From UBA1172 sp049889655 (lineage in GTDB: Bacteria; Pseudomonadota; Alphaproteobacteria; Puniceispirillales; UBA1172): a stretch of 23,444 bases of DNA. Positions 7,213-13,879 of the stretch are shown here, in pieces. The notes under the pieces were generated by a model that saw only the letters and a program-made list of their open reading frames with translations, searched no databases and was not told the DNA's origin. Numbering within the stretch: the stretch's first letter is position 1; each line of letters opens with the position of its first letter. The DNA lies in NCBI GenBank assembly GCA_049889655.1, contig JBMHCY010000028.1:1-23444 (forward strand), written 5' to 3'. Position numbers and translations under genes: made by a program.

Positions 7213-8043
7213 ATGACAACCGTGCTGACACCCGAGACACTGAGCGAACCTGTGTTCGCGGCCATCCCGTTTCCGCAGATCGAACGGGTGGCGTTCACGA
7301 TATTCGGTTTCGATATCTACTGGTACGCGCTGGCTTATCTGGCCGGGTTTCTGCTCGGCTGGTGGTGGCTGCGGAAAGTCACCGCTGCTGCTGATGACCC
7401 GGTCGGCCCGGCCCCCATCGATGCGCTGATCAATGTCGGGATCATCGGCATTATTCTGGGCGGCAGGCTTGCCTATGTGCTGTTCTACAATCTCGAATTC
7501 TACGCCCGCAATCCGCTGGAAATCATCATGGTGCGGGATGGCGGGATGGCTTTTCATGGCGGATTTCTGGGCATGGTCGTGGCGATTATTCTTGTTGCCC
7601 GGCATTACCGGACGCCAATGCTGGCACTCGGTGATTGCGTCGCCATGGCCGCCCCGATCGGTATCTTCCTCGGCCGTATCGCCAATTTCATCAATGGCGA
7701 GCTTTACGGCCGGGTGACCGATGTCCCCTGGGCGATGGTCTTTCCCGAAGGTGGCCCCCTGCCCCGGCACCCGAGCCAGCTTTATGAAGCCCTGCTTGAG
7801 GGCATTGTGCTGTTCATCATCCTGACCGTTATCTGGAAAAAGGGCGGGCGACGTTATCAGGGGATGATCGCCGGCACATTCATTGCCGGATACGGCGTCG
7901 CACGGATCCTCGTGGAATCTTTCCGCCAGCCCGATGAACAACTGGGCTTCATTCTGGCGGGCACGACCATGGGCCAGTGGCTGTCGCTGCCGATGCTGGT
8001 GATCGGCGTGCTGCTGATCCGCCATGCCCTGAGGCGTGCATGA
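7213..8043 (+). CDS. lgt: Prolipoprotein diacylglyceryl transferase
   Basis: Lgt is an inner-membrane enzyme that transfers diacylglycerol from phosphatidylglycerol to the lipobox cysteine of prolipoproteins. The 276-residue product is strongly hydrophobic with about seven membrane segments. It has the YWYALAY segment, the HGG motif (His115), the Lgt signature GRIANFINGELYGR (154-167), HPSQLYEA (186-193) and a final ESFRQPDEQLG. An in-frame ATG at 7201 would add four residues but lies inside a -10-like element; neither start has an SD. The stop TGA overlaps the ATG of the next gene (ATGA), so lgt and midA are coupled. The lgt-midA-pgeF order is common in alphaproteobacteria. Confidence 0.97.
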   Translation: MTTVLTPETLSEPVFAAIPFPQIERVAFTIFGFDIYWYALAYLAGFLLGWWWLRKVTAAADDPVGPAPIDALINVGIIGIILGGRLAYVLFYNLEFYARNPLEIIMVRDGGMAFHGGFLGMVVAIILVARHYRTPMLALGDCVAMAAPIGIFLGRIANFINGELYGRVTDVPWAMVFPEGGPLPRHPSQLYEALLEGIVLFIILTVIWKKGGRRYQGMIAGTFIAGYGVARILVESFRQPDEQLGFILAGTTMGQWLSLPMLVIGVLLIRHALRRA

Positions 8044-9110
8044 CCACCCGGCTTGAAAACCGCATCATGGCGATGATCCGTGATCAGGGCCCCATGAGGC
8101 TTGATCACTTTATGGGGCTCTGCCTCAGCGATCCTGACGAAGGCTATTATCGCCGCCAGGACCCTCTCGGCCGGGAGGGGGATTTCACCACAGCCCCTGA
8201 AATATCACAGATGTTCGGCGAACTGGTCAGCCTCTGGCTCTATGATGAAGCCCTCAAGCAGGGGATTGCCGAGACGGCCGGACTGGTGGAACTGGGGCCC
8301 GGCCGCGGCAGTCTGATGGCTGATGCGCTGCGCTGCCTCAACAGCGTTGCCCCAGAAAGGCAGTGGCCAGTGCACCTGCTGGAGATCAGCCCCGGGCTGA
8401 TCAAGGCCCAGGAACAGAACCTCGCCACCGCCGCCAATGCCAGCCTGCACTGGATGGAGACACTCGAGGCTTTGCCGGAACAGCCGCTGCTGATCATCGC
8501 CAACGAATTTTTCGATGCCCTGCCGGTACGCCAGTTCCGGGCCCTCGGCGGGCAGTGGCACGAACGCCTGGTCGACCTTGCGGATGATGGACTGACCCTC
8601 ACCGAGAGCAGCGACCCGATCCATCTCGATGGTCTTCCCGAAGCGGGGGATGATGGGGTGATCGCCGAACACGCCCCTGATCTGGCCGGCATCATCGCCA
8701 GTCTTGCCCAGCATATCGAGCGTCATGGCGGGGCGATGCTGATCTTCGACTATGGCAAAAACGGTGCCACGGGGGACAGCCTTCAGGCTGTTCAGCAGCA
8801 TCGGCCTCGCGATATTCTGCACGAGCCGGGATTGACCGATCTTTCCGCCTGGGTCGATTTTGCAGCCATTGCCGACCATGCCCGCCACCACGGGATCGCC
8901 CCCCACGGCCCGGCTGAGCAAGGGACGTTTCTGAAAGCCATCGGTCTCTATGCCCGGGCTGAACAACTGGCCACCGGGGCAACCCCTGAAACACGGCGGG
9001 AGATCGCCGCTGCCGTTGACAGGTTATCGAGCCCGGCGCAGATGGGGACTGCCTTTAAGGTGATGGCCCTGCGCCCCCGAGATGCCGCCATGCCGGTGGC
9101 GGGGCTGTGA
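8040..9110 (+). CDS. MidA/NDUFAF7-family SAM-dependent protein arginine methyltransferase
   Basis: A 356-residue protein of the COG1565 / NDUFAF7 (MidA) family. In mitochondria NDUFAF7 dimethylates an arginine of the complex I subunit NDUFS2 during assembly; the bacterial substrate is presumed similar but unproven. Landmarks are GDFTTAPEISQMFGEL (residues 47-62), the SAM-binding ELGPGRG (84-90), EISPGL (115-120), NEFFDALPVRQF (155-166), an FDYG strand and a C-terminal MGTAFKVMAL. The frame is open from 7977, but the ATG at 8040 overlapping the lgt stop is the right start because it gives the usual N-terminus and coupling. pgeF starts 22 bases after its stop. Confidence 0.92.
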   Translation: MTTRLENRIMAMIRDQGPMRLDHFMGLCLSDPDEGYYRRQDPLGREGDFTTAPEISQMFGELVSLWLYDEALKQGIAETAGLVELGPGRGSLMADALRCLNSVAPERQWPVHLLEISPGLIKAQEQNLATAANASLHWMETLEALPEQPLLIIANEFFDALPVRQFRALGGQWHERLVDLADDGLTLTESSDPIHLDGLPEAGDDGVIAEHAPDLAGIIASLAQHIERHGGAMLIFDYGKNGATGDSLQAVQQHRPRDILHEPGLTDLSAWVDFAAIADHARHHGIAPHGPAEQGTFLKAIGLYARAEQLATGATPETRREIAAAVDRLSSPAQMGTAFKVMALRPRDAAMPVAGL

Positions 9111-9119
9111 TCACTGTGG

Positions 9120-9125
9120 CATAAT
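9120..9125 (+). promoter_or_regulatory. -10-like CATAAT directly upstream of pgeF ATG (possible leaderless start)
   Basis: CATAAT is followed by seven bases and the ATG at 9133, and no SD is present. The sequence from -10 to ATG aligns with that of lgt (pattern ATNATNNCCGCCATG). No clear -35 is seen, and readthrough from midA is also possible. Confidence 0.3.
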
Positions 9126-9132
9126 CACCGCC

Positions 9133-9900
9133 ATGGATAATGCACCGCCTTTCCTCACCCATCCCTTGCTCGATGTTGACGGCATCCGTCACGGGTTTTT
9201 CACCCGCCATGGCGGCTTCAGCACAGGGCTTTATGACAGCCTCAACGGTGGGCCCGGCTCGGCCGATGATCAGGCCACCGTGGCCAGAAACAGGGCCCAT
9301 GCCGCTGCTGCACTGGGCGGCTCCGGCGATGACGTCTGTGGCCTCTACCAGATTCATTCGGCCCGTGTTCATGATGCTGATCACACCGCCTCCCGCCCCG
9401 AAGGGGACGGGCTTGTGACTGATCAGCCCGGGCTGACCCTGACAATCCTCACCGCGGATTGCGCCCCGGTCTTGCTGGTTGACCGCAGCACGGGCATGAT
9501 CGCTGCCTGTCATGCGGGTTGGCGCGGGGCGGTGGCCGGGATCACGGAGGCCACGATCGAGAGAATGCTGGCCCGGGGGGCGGCACGCAAAGCAATAGCC
9601 GCTGTCATCGGCCCGACAATCACGCAAGCATCCTATCAGGTGGGGGCAGACCTGCATGAGTCCGTGCTGGCGGCATCGCCATGGGCCGGGTCGTGCTTTG
9701 CCGATGATGAAGACCCCGGGCGGTTCCGCTTTGATCTGCCCGGCTATTTGCTCCGGCGGCTATCGGATGCGGGGGTCGAATCGGCTTTACTGGGGCCCGA
9801 CACCTACAGCGATGACCGATTTTTCAGCCATCGCCGTGCCACCCATCAGGGCGAGGCCGATAGCGGCAGGCTGATCAGCATGATCCGGATCTGCCCCTGA
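9133..9900 (+). CDS. pgeF: Peptidoglycan editing factor PgeF (laccase-domain, COG1496)
   Basis: A 255-residue single-domain protein of the laccase-domain family. In E. coli the homologue (YfiH/PgeF) helps prevent misincorporation into peptidoglycan stems, and related proteins act as purine nucleoside phosphorylases or oxidases. The metal ligands are visible: His75 in YQIHS, Cys110 in LTADCAPV and His127 in CHAGWRG. Other landmarks are HGFFTRHGGFSTG near the N-terminus and AVIGPTITQASYQVG (157-171). The frame extends upstream to 9082 inside midA, but the ATG at 9133 gives the standard start. It lacks an SD. It follows midA by 22 bases. Confidence 0.93.
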   Translation: MDNAPPFLTHPLLDVDGIRHGFFTRHGGFSTGLYDSLNGGPGSADDQATVARNRAHAAAALGGSGDDVCGLYQIHSARVHDADHTASRPEGDGLVTDQPGLTLTILTADCAPVLLVDRSTGMIAACHAGWRGAVAGITEATIERMLARGAARKAIAAVIGPTITQASYQVGADLHESVLAASPWAGSCFADDEDPGRFRFDLPGYLLRRLSDAGVESALLGPDTYSDDRFFSHRRATHQGEADSGRLISMIRICP

Positions 9901-9926
9901 AAAAGCACACTGAAAAGAGGGTCTTG

Positions 9927-9995
9927 ATGCCACATCTCTATATTTTTCTGGGTCTGTTTCTGCTGGGGCTGATGGTCGGATGCGTTGTTGTGTAA
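9927..9995 (+). CDS. Putative 22-residue membrane peptide ending in a lipobox-like motif
   Basis: A short ORF of 22 codons starts at ATG 9927 and stops at TAA 9993-9995. An AGAGGG lies five bases upstream as a good SD. The peptide begins MPHLYIF, is almost entirely hydrophobic, and ends LMVGCVVV. The M-V-G-C run resembles a lipobox but leaves only three residues after the cysteine. It sits between pgeF and the prs control region, so it could be a real small membrane peptide, a leader peptide for prs, or chance. No known family is recognised. The good SD and complete hydrophobicity are the only support. Confidence 0.35.
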   Translation: MPHLYIFLGLFLLGLMVGCVVV

Positions 9996-10007
9996 CACTT
10001 CTGTAAC
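9990..10007 (+). promoter_or_regulatory. Pho-box-like tandem repeat upstream of prs
   Basis: GTGTAAC (9990-9996) and CTGTAAC (10001-10007) are 7-base direct repeats separated by four bases, an 11-base period. This is the architecture of PhoB-type boxes (CTGTCAT-N4-CTGTCAT), with differences inside the heptamer. The repeat overlaps the stop codon of the 22-codon ORF and ends eight bases before the proposed prs -35. An OmpR-family regulator could bind here; this is inference. Confidence 0.3.
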
Positions 10008-10014
10008 CTTTGCC

Positions 10015-10043
10015 TTGCTCCGGTCGGAGCATCTTGCTATTAA
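10015..10043 (+). promoter_or_regulatory. Putative sigma70-type promoter of prs with spacer palindrome
   Basis: TTGCTC (10015-10020) and TATTAA (10038-10043) are separated by 17 bases, and TGC precedes the -10 as an extended element. The spacer holds an inverted repeat, TGCTCC (10016-10021), loop GGTC, GGAGCA (10026-10031), which overlaps the -35. There is no T-run after it, so an operator is more likely than a terminator. The predicted start is about 25 bases before the prs ATG. Confidence 0.5.
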
Positions 10044-10073
10044 TGCGGTGGCTTAACACTGTTCAGGCAGACC

Positions 10074-11006
10074 ATGAAAATTCTGGCTTGTAATTCTAAT
10101 CGTCCCCTTGCCGAAGCCATTGCTGCATATCTCGACAAACCGTTGACCAAGGCTGACATCAGGCGTTTCGCCGATATGGAAGTCTTTGCCGAAATTCAGG
10201 AAAACGTCCGCGGTGAGGATGTGTTCGTCGTTCAGTCGACCTCGTATCCCGCCAATGACAACCTGATGGAACTGCTGGTCACGCTTGATGCGCTGCGGCG
10301 CGGTTCCGCCCGCCGGGTGACGGCGGTGATCCCCTATTACGGCTATGCCCGGCAAGACCGCAAATCCGGCCCGCGGACACCAATTTCAGCCAAACTTGTC
10401 GCCAACCTGATCACCTCCGCCGGGGCTGACCGGGTGCTGACCATGGATCTGCACGCTGATCAGATTCAGGGCTTTTTCGATATTCCAACCGATAATCTTT
10501 TCGCCGCCCCGGTGCTGACGCAGGATATTCAGGACCTCTATCCCAATGATCCGCTGGTGATCGTCTCGCCCGATGTCGGCGGGGTTGTCCGGGCCCGGGC
10601 CATCGCCAAGCGGCTGGATGCCGACCTTGCCATTATCGACAAACGCCGCGAACGTGCCGGTGTTTCGGAAGTGATGAATATCATCGGTGATGTGGATGGC
10701 CGCCGCTGTATCATGGTTGATGATATTGTCGATTCCGGCGGGACACTCTGCAACGCGGCCCAGGCGCTCAAAGACAAAGGGGCCATATCGGTTGATGCCT
10801 ATGTCACCCACGGCGTTCTTTCCGGCGGGGCTGTATCCCGGGTGGCCTCCTCGCCTCTGGAATCGCTGGTCACAACAGACAGCATCCTTGCCACAGAAGC
10901 CATGCGCGTCGCCCGTAACATCCGTCAGCTCACCGTGGCCCCGCTGCTTGGGGAAGCCATCCTGCGGATCAATCAGGAACGCTCGGTCTCCTCGCTGTTC
11001 AACTGA
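10074..11006 (+). CDS. prs: Ribose-phosphate pyrophosphokinase (PRPP synthetase)
   Basis: Prs makes 5-phosphoribosyl 1-diphosphate from ribose 5-phosphate and ATP, feeding purine, pyrimidine, histidine, tryptophan and NAD synthesis. The 310-residue protein is full length for class I. Seen in order: the ATP loop region PYYGYARQDRK (87-97), MDLHADQIQGFFDIP (124-138, with His127 at the metal site), the flexible-loop catalytic IIDKRR (187-192) and the PRPP-binding loop VDDIVDSGGT (215-224). The ATG at 10074 follows AGG with six bases between. It has its own putative promoter and is separated from pgeF by 173 bases. Confidence 0.98.
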   Translation: MKILACNSNRPLAEAIAAYLDKPLTKADIRRFADMEVFAEIQENVRGEDVFVVQSTSYPANDNLMELLVTLDALRRGSARRVTAVIPYYGYARQDRKSGPRTPISAKLVANLITSAGADRVLTMDLHADQIQGFFDIPTDNLFAAPVLTQDIQDLYPNDPLVIVSPDVGGVVRARAIAKRLDADLAIIDKRRERAGVSEVMNIIGDVDGRRCIMVDDIVDSGGTLCNAAQALKDKGAISVDAYVTHGVLSGGAVSRVASSPLESLVTTDSILATEAMRVARNIRQLTVAPLLGEAILRINQERSVSSLFN

Positions 11007-11090
11007 TCGGCTGCAGGGCAGTTTTTGCTTCACAATCCGCCCGATACGATGTAAAAACCGCTTGTCCTTCGGTATTGAGCCGAGAACCCA

Positions 11091-11114
11091 GCCATGCACC
11101 CCTGGAGGCATGGC
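11091..11114 (+). promoter_or_regulatory. Leader hairpin upstream of rplY
   Basis: GCCATGC (11091-11097) pairs perfectly with GCATGGC (11108-11114) around a 10-base loop. It is followed by CCATTTTATT and then the rplY SD GGAG (11125-11128). The location between prs and rplY, just before the SD, suggests an attenuator, an autoregulatory leader of the ribosomal protein, or a weak terminator for prs. The T-run is interrupted, so termination is uncertain. Confidence 0.45.
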
Positions 11115-11135
11115 CCATTTTATTGGAGAAAACCT

Positions 11136-11768
11136 ATGTCAATGACACTCAGCGCAACAACGCGCGACCGGGTCGGTAAGGGGTCCGCCCGGGCGGCACG
11201 CAGAGCAGGTCTCATTCCTGCTGTAATCTATGGTGACCGCAAGGAACCCCTCAGCATCAACCTTGATGCCAACACTTTCCGCAAACTGATGAGCCAGCCC
11301 GGTATCTTCAGCCAGATCCTCTCGATTGAGGTTGACGGCTCGAGCAATTCCGTCCTGACCCGTGATATCCAGTTTCATCCGGTCACAGATGTGCCGCTGC
11401 ACATTGATTTCTTCCGCGTCTCCAAAGGCTCCACCATTACGGTTGCCGTCGCGGTTGAATTTATCAACCATGAGGCATCCCCGGGCCTGAAGACCGGCGG
11501 TGTTCTTAACGTTGTCCGCCACGAAGTCGAGGTCAACTGCCCGGCTGTATCAATTCCTGAAAGCCTGACGGTCGATCTGGACGGCGCCAATGTCGGCGAT
11601 TCCATCCATATCAGTGCCGTCAACCTGCCTGAAGGTGTTGAGCCGACCATCAGTGATCGTGATTTCACCATCGCCACCATCGCCGCACCGACCGTGGCGA
11701 CCGAACCTGAAGCCGTCAGCGATGACGCGGAGGAAGGCGAGGAAGCGGAAGCCAGCGAAGAAGGCTGA
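11136..11768 (+). CDS. rplY: 50S ribosomal protein L25/general stress protein Ctc (TL5 type)
   Basis: L25/Ctc binds 5S rRNA loop E in the large ribosomal subunit. The 210-residue product is the long two-domain form. The N-terminal L25 domain (about 1-95) contains GKGSARAARRAGLIPAVIYG and ends with DVPLHIDFFRV. The C-terminal beta domain (about 100-185) contains GLKTGGVLNVVRHEVEVNCP and SIPESLTVDLDGANVGDSIH. The acidic tail is rich in Glu and Ala. The frame is open from 11094, but GGAG seven bases before ATG 11136 fixes the start. It is followed by pth, the usual neighbour in alphaproteobacteria, 54 bases on. Confidence 0.95.
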   Translation: MSMTLSATTRDRVGKGSARAARRAGLIPAVIYGDRKEPLSINLDANTFRKLMSQPGIFSQILSIEVDGSSNSVLTRDIQFHPVTDVPLHIDFFRVSKGSTITVAVAVEFINHEASPGLKTGGVLNVVRHEVEVNCPAVSIPESLTVDLDGANVGDSIHISAVNLPEGVEPTISDRDFTIATIAAPTVATEPEAVSDDAEEGEEAEASEEG

Positions 11769-11784
11769 TCACGACGCTGATCAC
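11764..11784. repeat. Tandem direct repeat GCTGATCAC at the end of rplY
   Basis: GCTGATCAC occurs at 11764-11772 and again at 11776-11784, a 12-base period spanning the rplY stop codon. Each copy contains a TGATCA palindrome. Function unknown; it may be chance. Confidence 0.4.
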
Positions 11785-11787
11785 CCG

Positions 11788-11806
11788 CCCCTGTTACGGG
11801 GGTTTT
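11788..11806 (+). terminator. Weak terminator-like hairpin between rplY and pth
   Basis: CCCC (11788-11791), a 6-base loop, GGGG (11798-11801), then G and TTTT (11803-11806). The stem is short, so it could at most attenuate transcription into pth. Confidence 0.3.
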
Positions 11807-11822
11807 GACAAGGGATGGAGCG

Positions 11823-12437
11823 ATGGTCGTTTTAGCCGGATTGGGAAACCCTGGTCGAGACTATGCTGGCCATCGCCACAATATCGGGTTCATGCTCCTT
11901 GACCGCATCGTCGAGGAGCATGGCTTCCCCGCTTTCAAGGAAAAACCAGGCTATGCCCTCAGCGAGGGCAGACTGGGCAGCCGCAAGATCCTGCTGGTCA
12001 AGCCGCTCCGTTATATGAACCGATCCGGCGGGCCTGTCCGGGAGGTTATGGATTTCTACAAGATTCCCCCCGAAGACCTGACTGTCATCCATGACGATAT
12101 CGATCTTGCCGCGGGCAAGATCAGGCTCAAGGCAGGCGGCGGCCATGGCGGCCATAACGGGCTGCGGGATATTGATCGTCACCTCGGCACGGCATACCGC
12201 CGCTTGCGGCTTGGTGTCGGCCGTTCTCCCCATGCCACAGCGGCCAACAAGATGGTCGACAGTCATGTGCTGTCGAACTTCACCGATGACGAATGGCAAG
12301 GCTGGCTTGGCCACCTGCTCGACTGCATGGCCAGGCATCTCGATCTGCTGATCGGTGACGATGACAACGCCTTCATGACAACAGTGGCGCGGCTGTGCCC
12401 GCCCCCCACAGCACAGGATAACGATCATGGGATTTAA
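11823..12437 (+). CDS. pth: Peptidyl-tRNA hydrolase
   Basis: Pth releases tRNA from prematurely dropped peptidyl-tRNA. The 204-residue protein has GLGNPGRDYAG (Asn9), the catalytic His19 in RHNIGF, KPLRYMNRSG (Asn66), HDDIDL (Asp92) and GGGHGGHNGL (Asn112), all expected in the active site. A TTG at 11805 is in frame, but ATG 11823 with AAGGG eight bases upstream gives the normal N-terminus MVVLAGLGNPG. The usual GIGHP segment reads GVGRSPH here. Its last 11 bases overlap the start of ychF, so the two are translated together. The rplY-pth-ychF order is typical. Confidence 0.96.
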   Translation: MVVLAGLGNPGRDYAGHRHNIGFMLLDRIVEEHGFPAFKEKPGYALSEGRLGSRKILLVKPLRYMNRSGGPVREVMDFYKIPPEDLTVIHDDIDLAAGKIRLKAGGGHGGHNGLRDIDRHLGTAYRRLRLGVGRSPHATAANKMVDSHVLSNFTDDEWQGWLGHLLDCMARHLDLLIGDDDNAFMTTVARLCPPPTAQDNDHGI

Positions 12438-13527
12438 CTGCGGTATCATCGGCCTGCCGAATGTCGGCAAATCGACCCTGTTCAACGCGCTTACCGAAAG
12501 TGCTGCGGCCGATGCCGCCAATTACCCGTTCTGCACGATCGAGCCGAATACCGGCCGGGTTGCGGTGCCCGATCCGCGGCTGGATCGTCTTGCCGCGATT
12601 GCCTCATCCGCACAGATTCTCCCCACTCAGCTTGAATTCGTCGATATTGCCGGGCTTGTTCGCGGGGCGTCCAAGGGTGAAGGCCTCGGTAACCAGTTTC
12701 TGGGCAATATCCGTGAAGTCGATGCCGTCATTCATGTGCTGCGGTGTTTTGACGATGACAACATCACCCATGTCGATGGCGGGATTGATCCTGTCCGCGA
12801 TGCCGATACGGTCGATACCGAGCTGATGCTTTCTGATCTCGAATCGATTGAAAAGCGGATGGCCAACCTCACCAAAAAAGTCCGCGGCCAGGATAAAGAA
12901 GCCAAGGCGATGCTGGACCTCCTCGAAAAACTCTATAAGGGTCTTGCCGATGGTCACCCCGTCCGGTCTTGCCCCGGCCTTGATGACACCGAACGTGCCG
13001 CCCTGCCCGGCCTGCAACTGCTTACCGCCAAGCCGGTGCTCTATGCCTGTAATGTCGATGAAGCCTCGGCTGCCACCGGCAACGCCCAGACCGAGGCTGT
13101 CGCTGCCCGGGCCAAAGCCGAAGGTGCCGGGATTGTTATCGTTTCCGCTGCCATTGAAAGCGAGATCATCGCCCTCGACGGTGAGGAAAAGGCTGAATTC
13201 CTGGCTGATCTTGGCCTCGAGGAAGCCGGGCTCGCCCGCCTCATCCGTGCCGGATACGGGCTGCTGGACCTGATCACGTTCTTCACCGCAGGCCCCAAGG
13301 AAGCCCGGGCTTGGACAATCCGCAACGGCTCAACCGCCCCGCAGGCGGCCGGGGCGATCCACACTGATTTCGAGCGCGGGTTTATCCGTGCCGAGACGAT
13401 TACCTATGATGATTATGTTGCCTGCAACGGTGAGGCCGGGGCCCGGGAAGCGGGCAAACTGCGTGTTGAAGGCGCCGATTACCTCGTCAAGGATGGCGAC
13501 GTCTTTCACTTCCGCTTCAGTGTCTAG
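12427..13527 (+). CDS. ychF: Redox-regulated ATPase YchF (Obg-family, OLA1-like)
   Basis: YchF is a ribosome-associated P-loop protein of the Obg group that prefers ATP over GTP. The 366-residue product has G1 GLPNVGKS (9-16), a NYPFCTIEPN switch segment, FVDIAGLVRGASKGEGLGN (G3 and following), the altered specificity motif CNVDEA in place of NKxD, and a C-terminal TGS domain ending KDGDVFHFRFSV. The ATG at 12427 lies within the end of pth. Its TAG stop shares a palindromic CTAG (13524-13527) with the stop of the convergent small CWC protein, so no terminator fits between the two. Confidence 0.97.
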   Translation: MGFNCGIIGLPNVGKSTLFNALTESAAADAANYPFCTIEPNTGRVAVPDPRLDRLAAIASSAQILPTQLEFVDIAGLVRGASKGEGLGNQFLGNIREVDAVIHVLRCFDDDNITHVDGGIDPVRDADTVDTELMLSDLESIEKRMANLTKKVRGQDKEAKAMLDLLEKLYKGLADGHPVRSCPGLDDTERAALPGLQLLTAKPVLYACNVDEASAATGNAQTEAVAARAKAEGAGIVIVSAAIESEIIALDGEEKAEFLADLGLEEAGLARLIRAGYGLLDLITFFTAGPKEARAWTIRNGSTAPQAAGAIHTDFERGFIRAETITYDDYVACNGEAGAREAGKLRVEGADYLVKDGDVFHFRFSV

Positions 13528-13748
13528 GACTGGCGGATCGAGTTCTGGTTGCGGACAGCCTTTTTCGCCTTGCGCATCTTGGTGATCGCCTTGGCCTTGC
13601 CCTGGGTAAGGCAATCGGGGCAAACGCATTTTCCGGCCAGATCAAAACTGTCACGCATATTGGGCAGGTTATGACACCAGCAGGTCCCATCACCTGTCGT
13701 GCCGCAGTTGAAGGTCGTGCCGCACTCCTCGCAGGTCAGTTTCTGCAT
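13524..13748 (-). CDS. Small cysteine-rich CWC-family protein
   Basis: A 74-residue protein with eight cysteines (residues 6, 9, 15, 23, 25, 41, 43, 46) arranged as CEEC, FNCG, TCWCHNLP and CVCPDC. The CWC segment and spacing match the cysteine-rich CWC family, thought to bind zinc but without a known function. The C-terminal 28 residues are strongly basic (KAKAITKMRKAKKAV), which could contact nucleic acid; that is inference. The frame continues upstream to 13937, but that would cross the petC terminator. ATG 13748 gives the family start. It lies downstream of petABC but beyond the terminator, so it needs its own promoter or readthrough. Confidence 0.8.
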   Translation of the reverse strand: MQKLTCEECGTTFNCGTTGDGTCWCHNLPNMRDSFDLAGKCVCPDCLTQGKAKAITKMRKAKKAVRNQNSIRQS

Positions 13749-13830
13749 CTTCTTACCCCCACAGTTATCCCGGAAGAGTGACACAAGGCTGCTTTTTTGG
13801 CGAGAAAAATCAACAGCCCCCCGAAAATGG

Positions 13831-13855
13831 AAAAACCCGGCCGAGGCCGGGTTTA
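13831..13855 (-). terminator. Intrinsic terminator of petABC
   Basis: Read leftward, AAACCCGGC (13854-13846), tetraloop CTCG, GCCGGGTTT (13841-13833) forms a perfect 9-base stem running into TTTTT (13835-13831). It lies 25 bases after the petC stop. On the plus strand only three T follow the stem, so it is directional for petC. Confidence 0.85.
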
Positions 13856-13879
13856 GCCGTATCAGATGGGAGGGCCTGG

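Noticed and set aside
6985..8025. Long minus-strand ORF (346 codons) opposite lgt
   Set aside because: Its sequence is low-quality (rich in His, Gln, Asp, Arg), it has no family features, and it lies antisense to a clear lgt. It is a GC-driven shadow frame.
9990..10031. Rho-independent terminator after pgeF
   Set aside because: The stem TGCTCC/GGAGCA is not followed by a T-run and falls inside the prs promoter, so an operator is the better reading.
13787..13818. Second hairpin GGCTG...CAGCC with T/A tracts downstream of ychF
   Set aside because: The stem is imperfect with unpaired bases, and ychF already ends at 13527 inside an overlap, so it cannot serve as its terminator.
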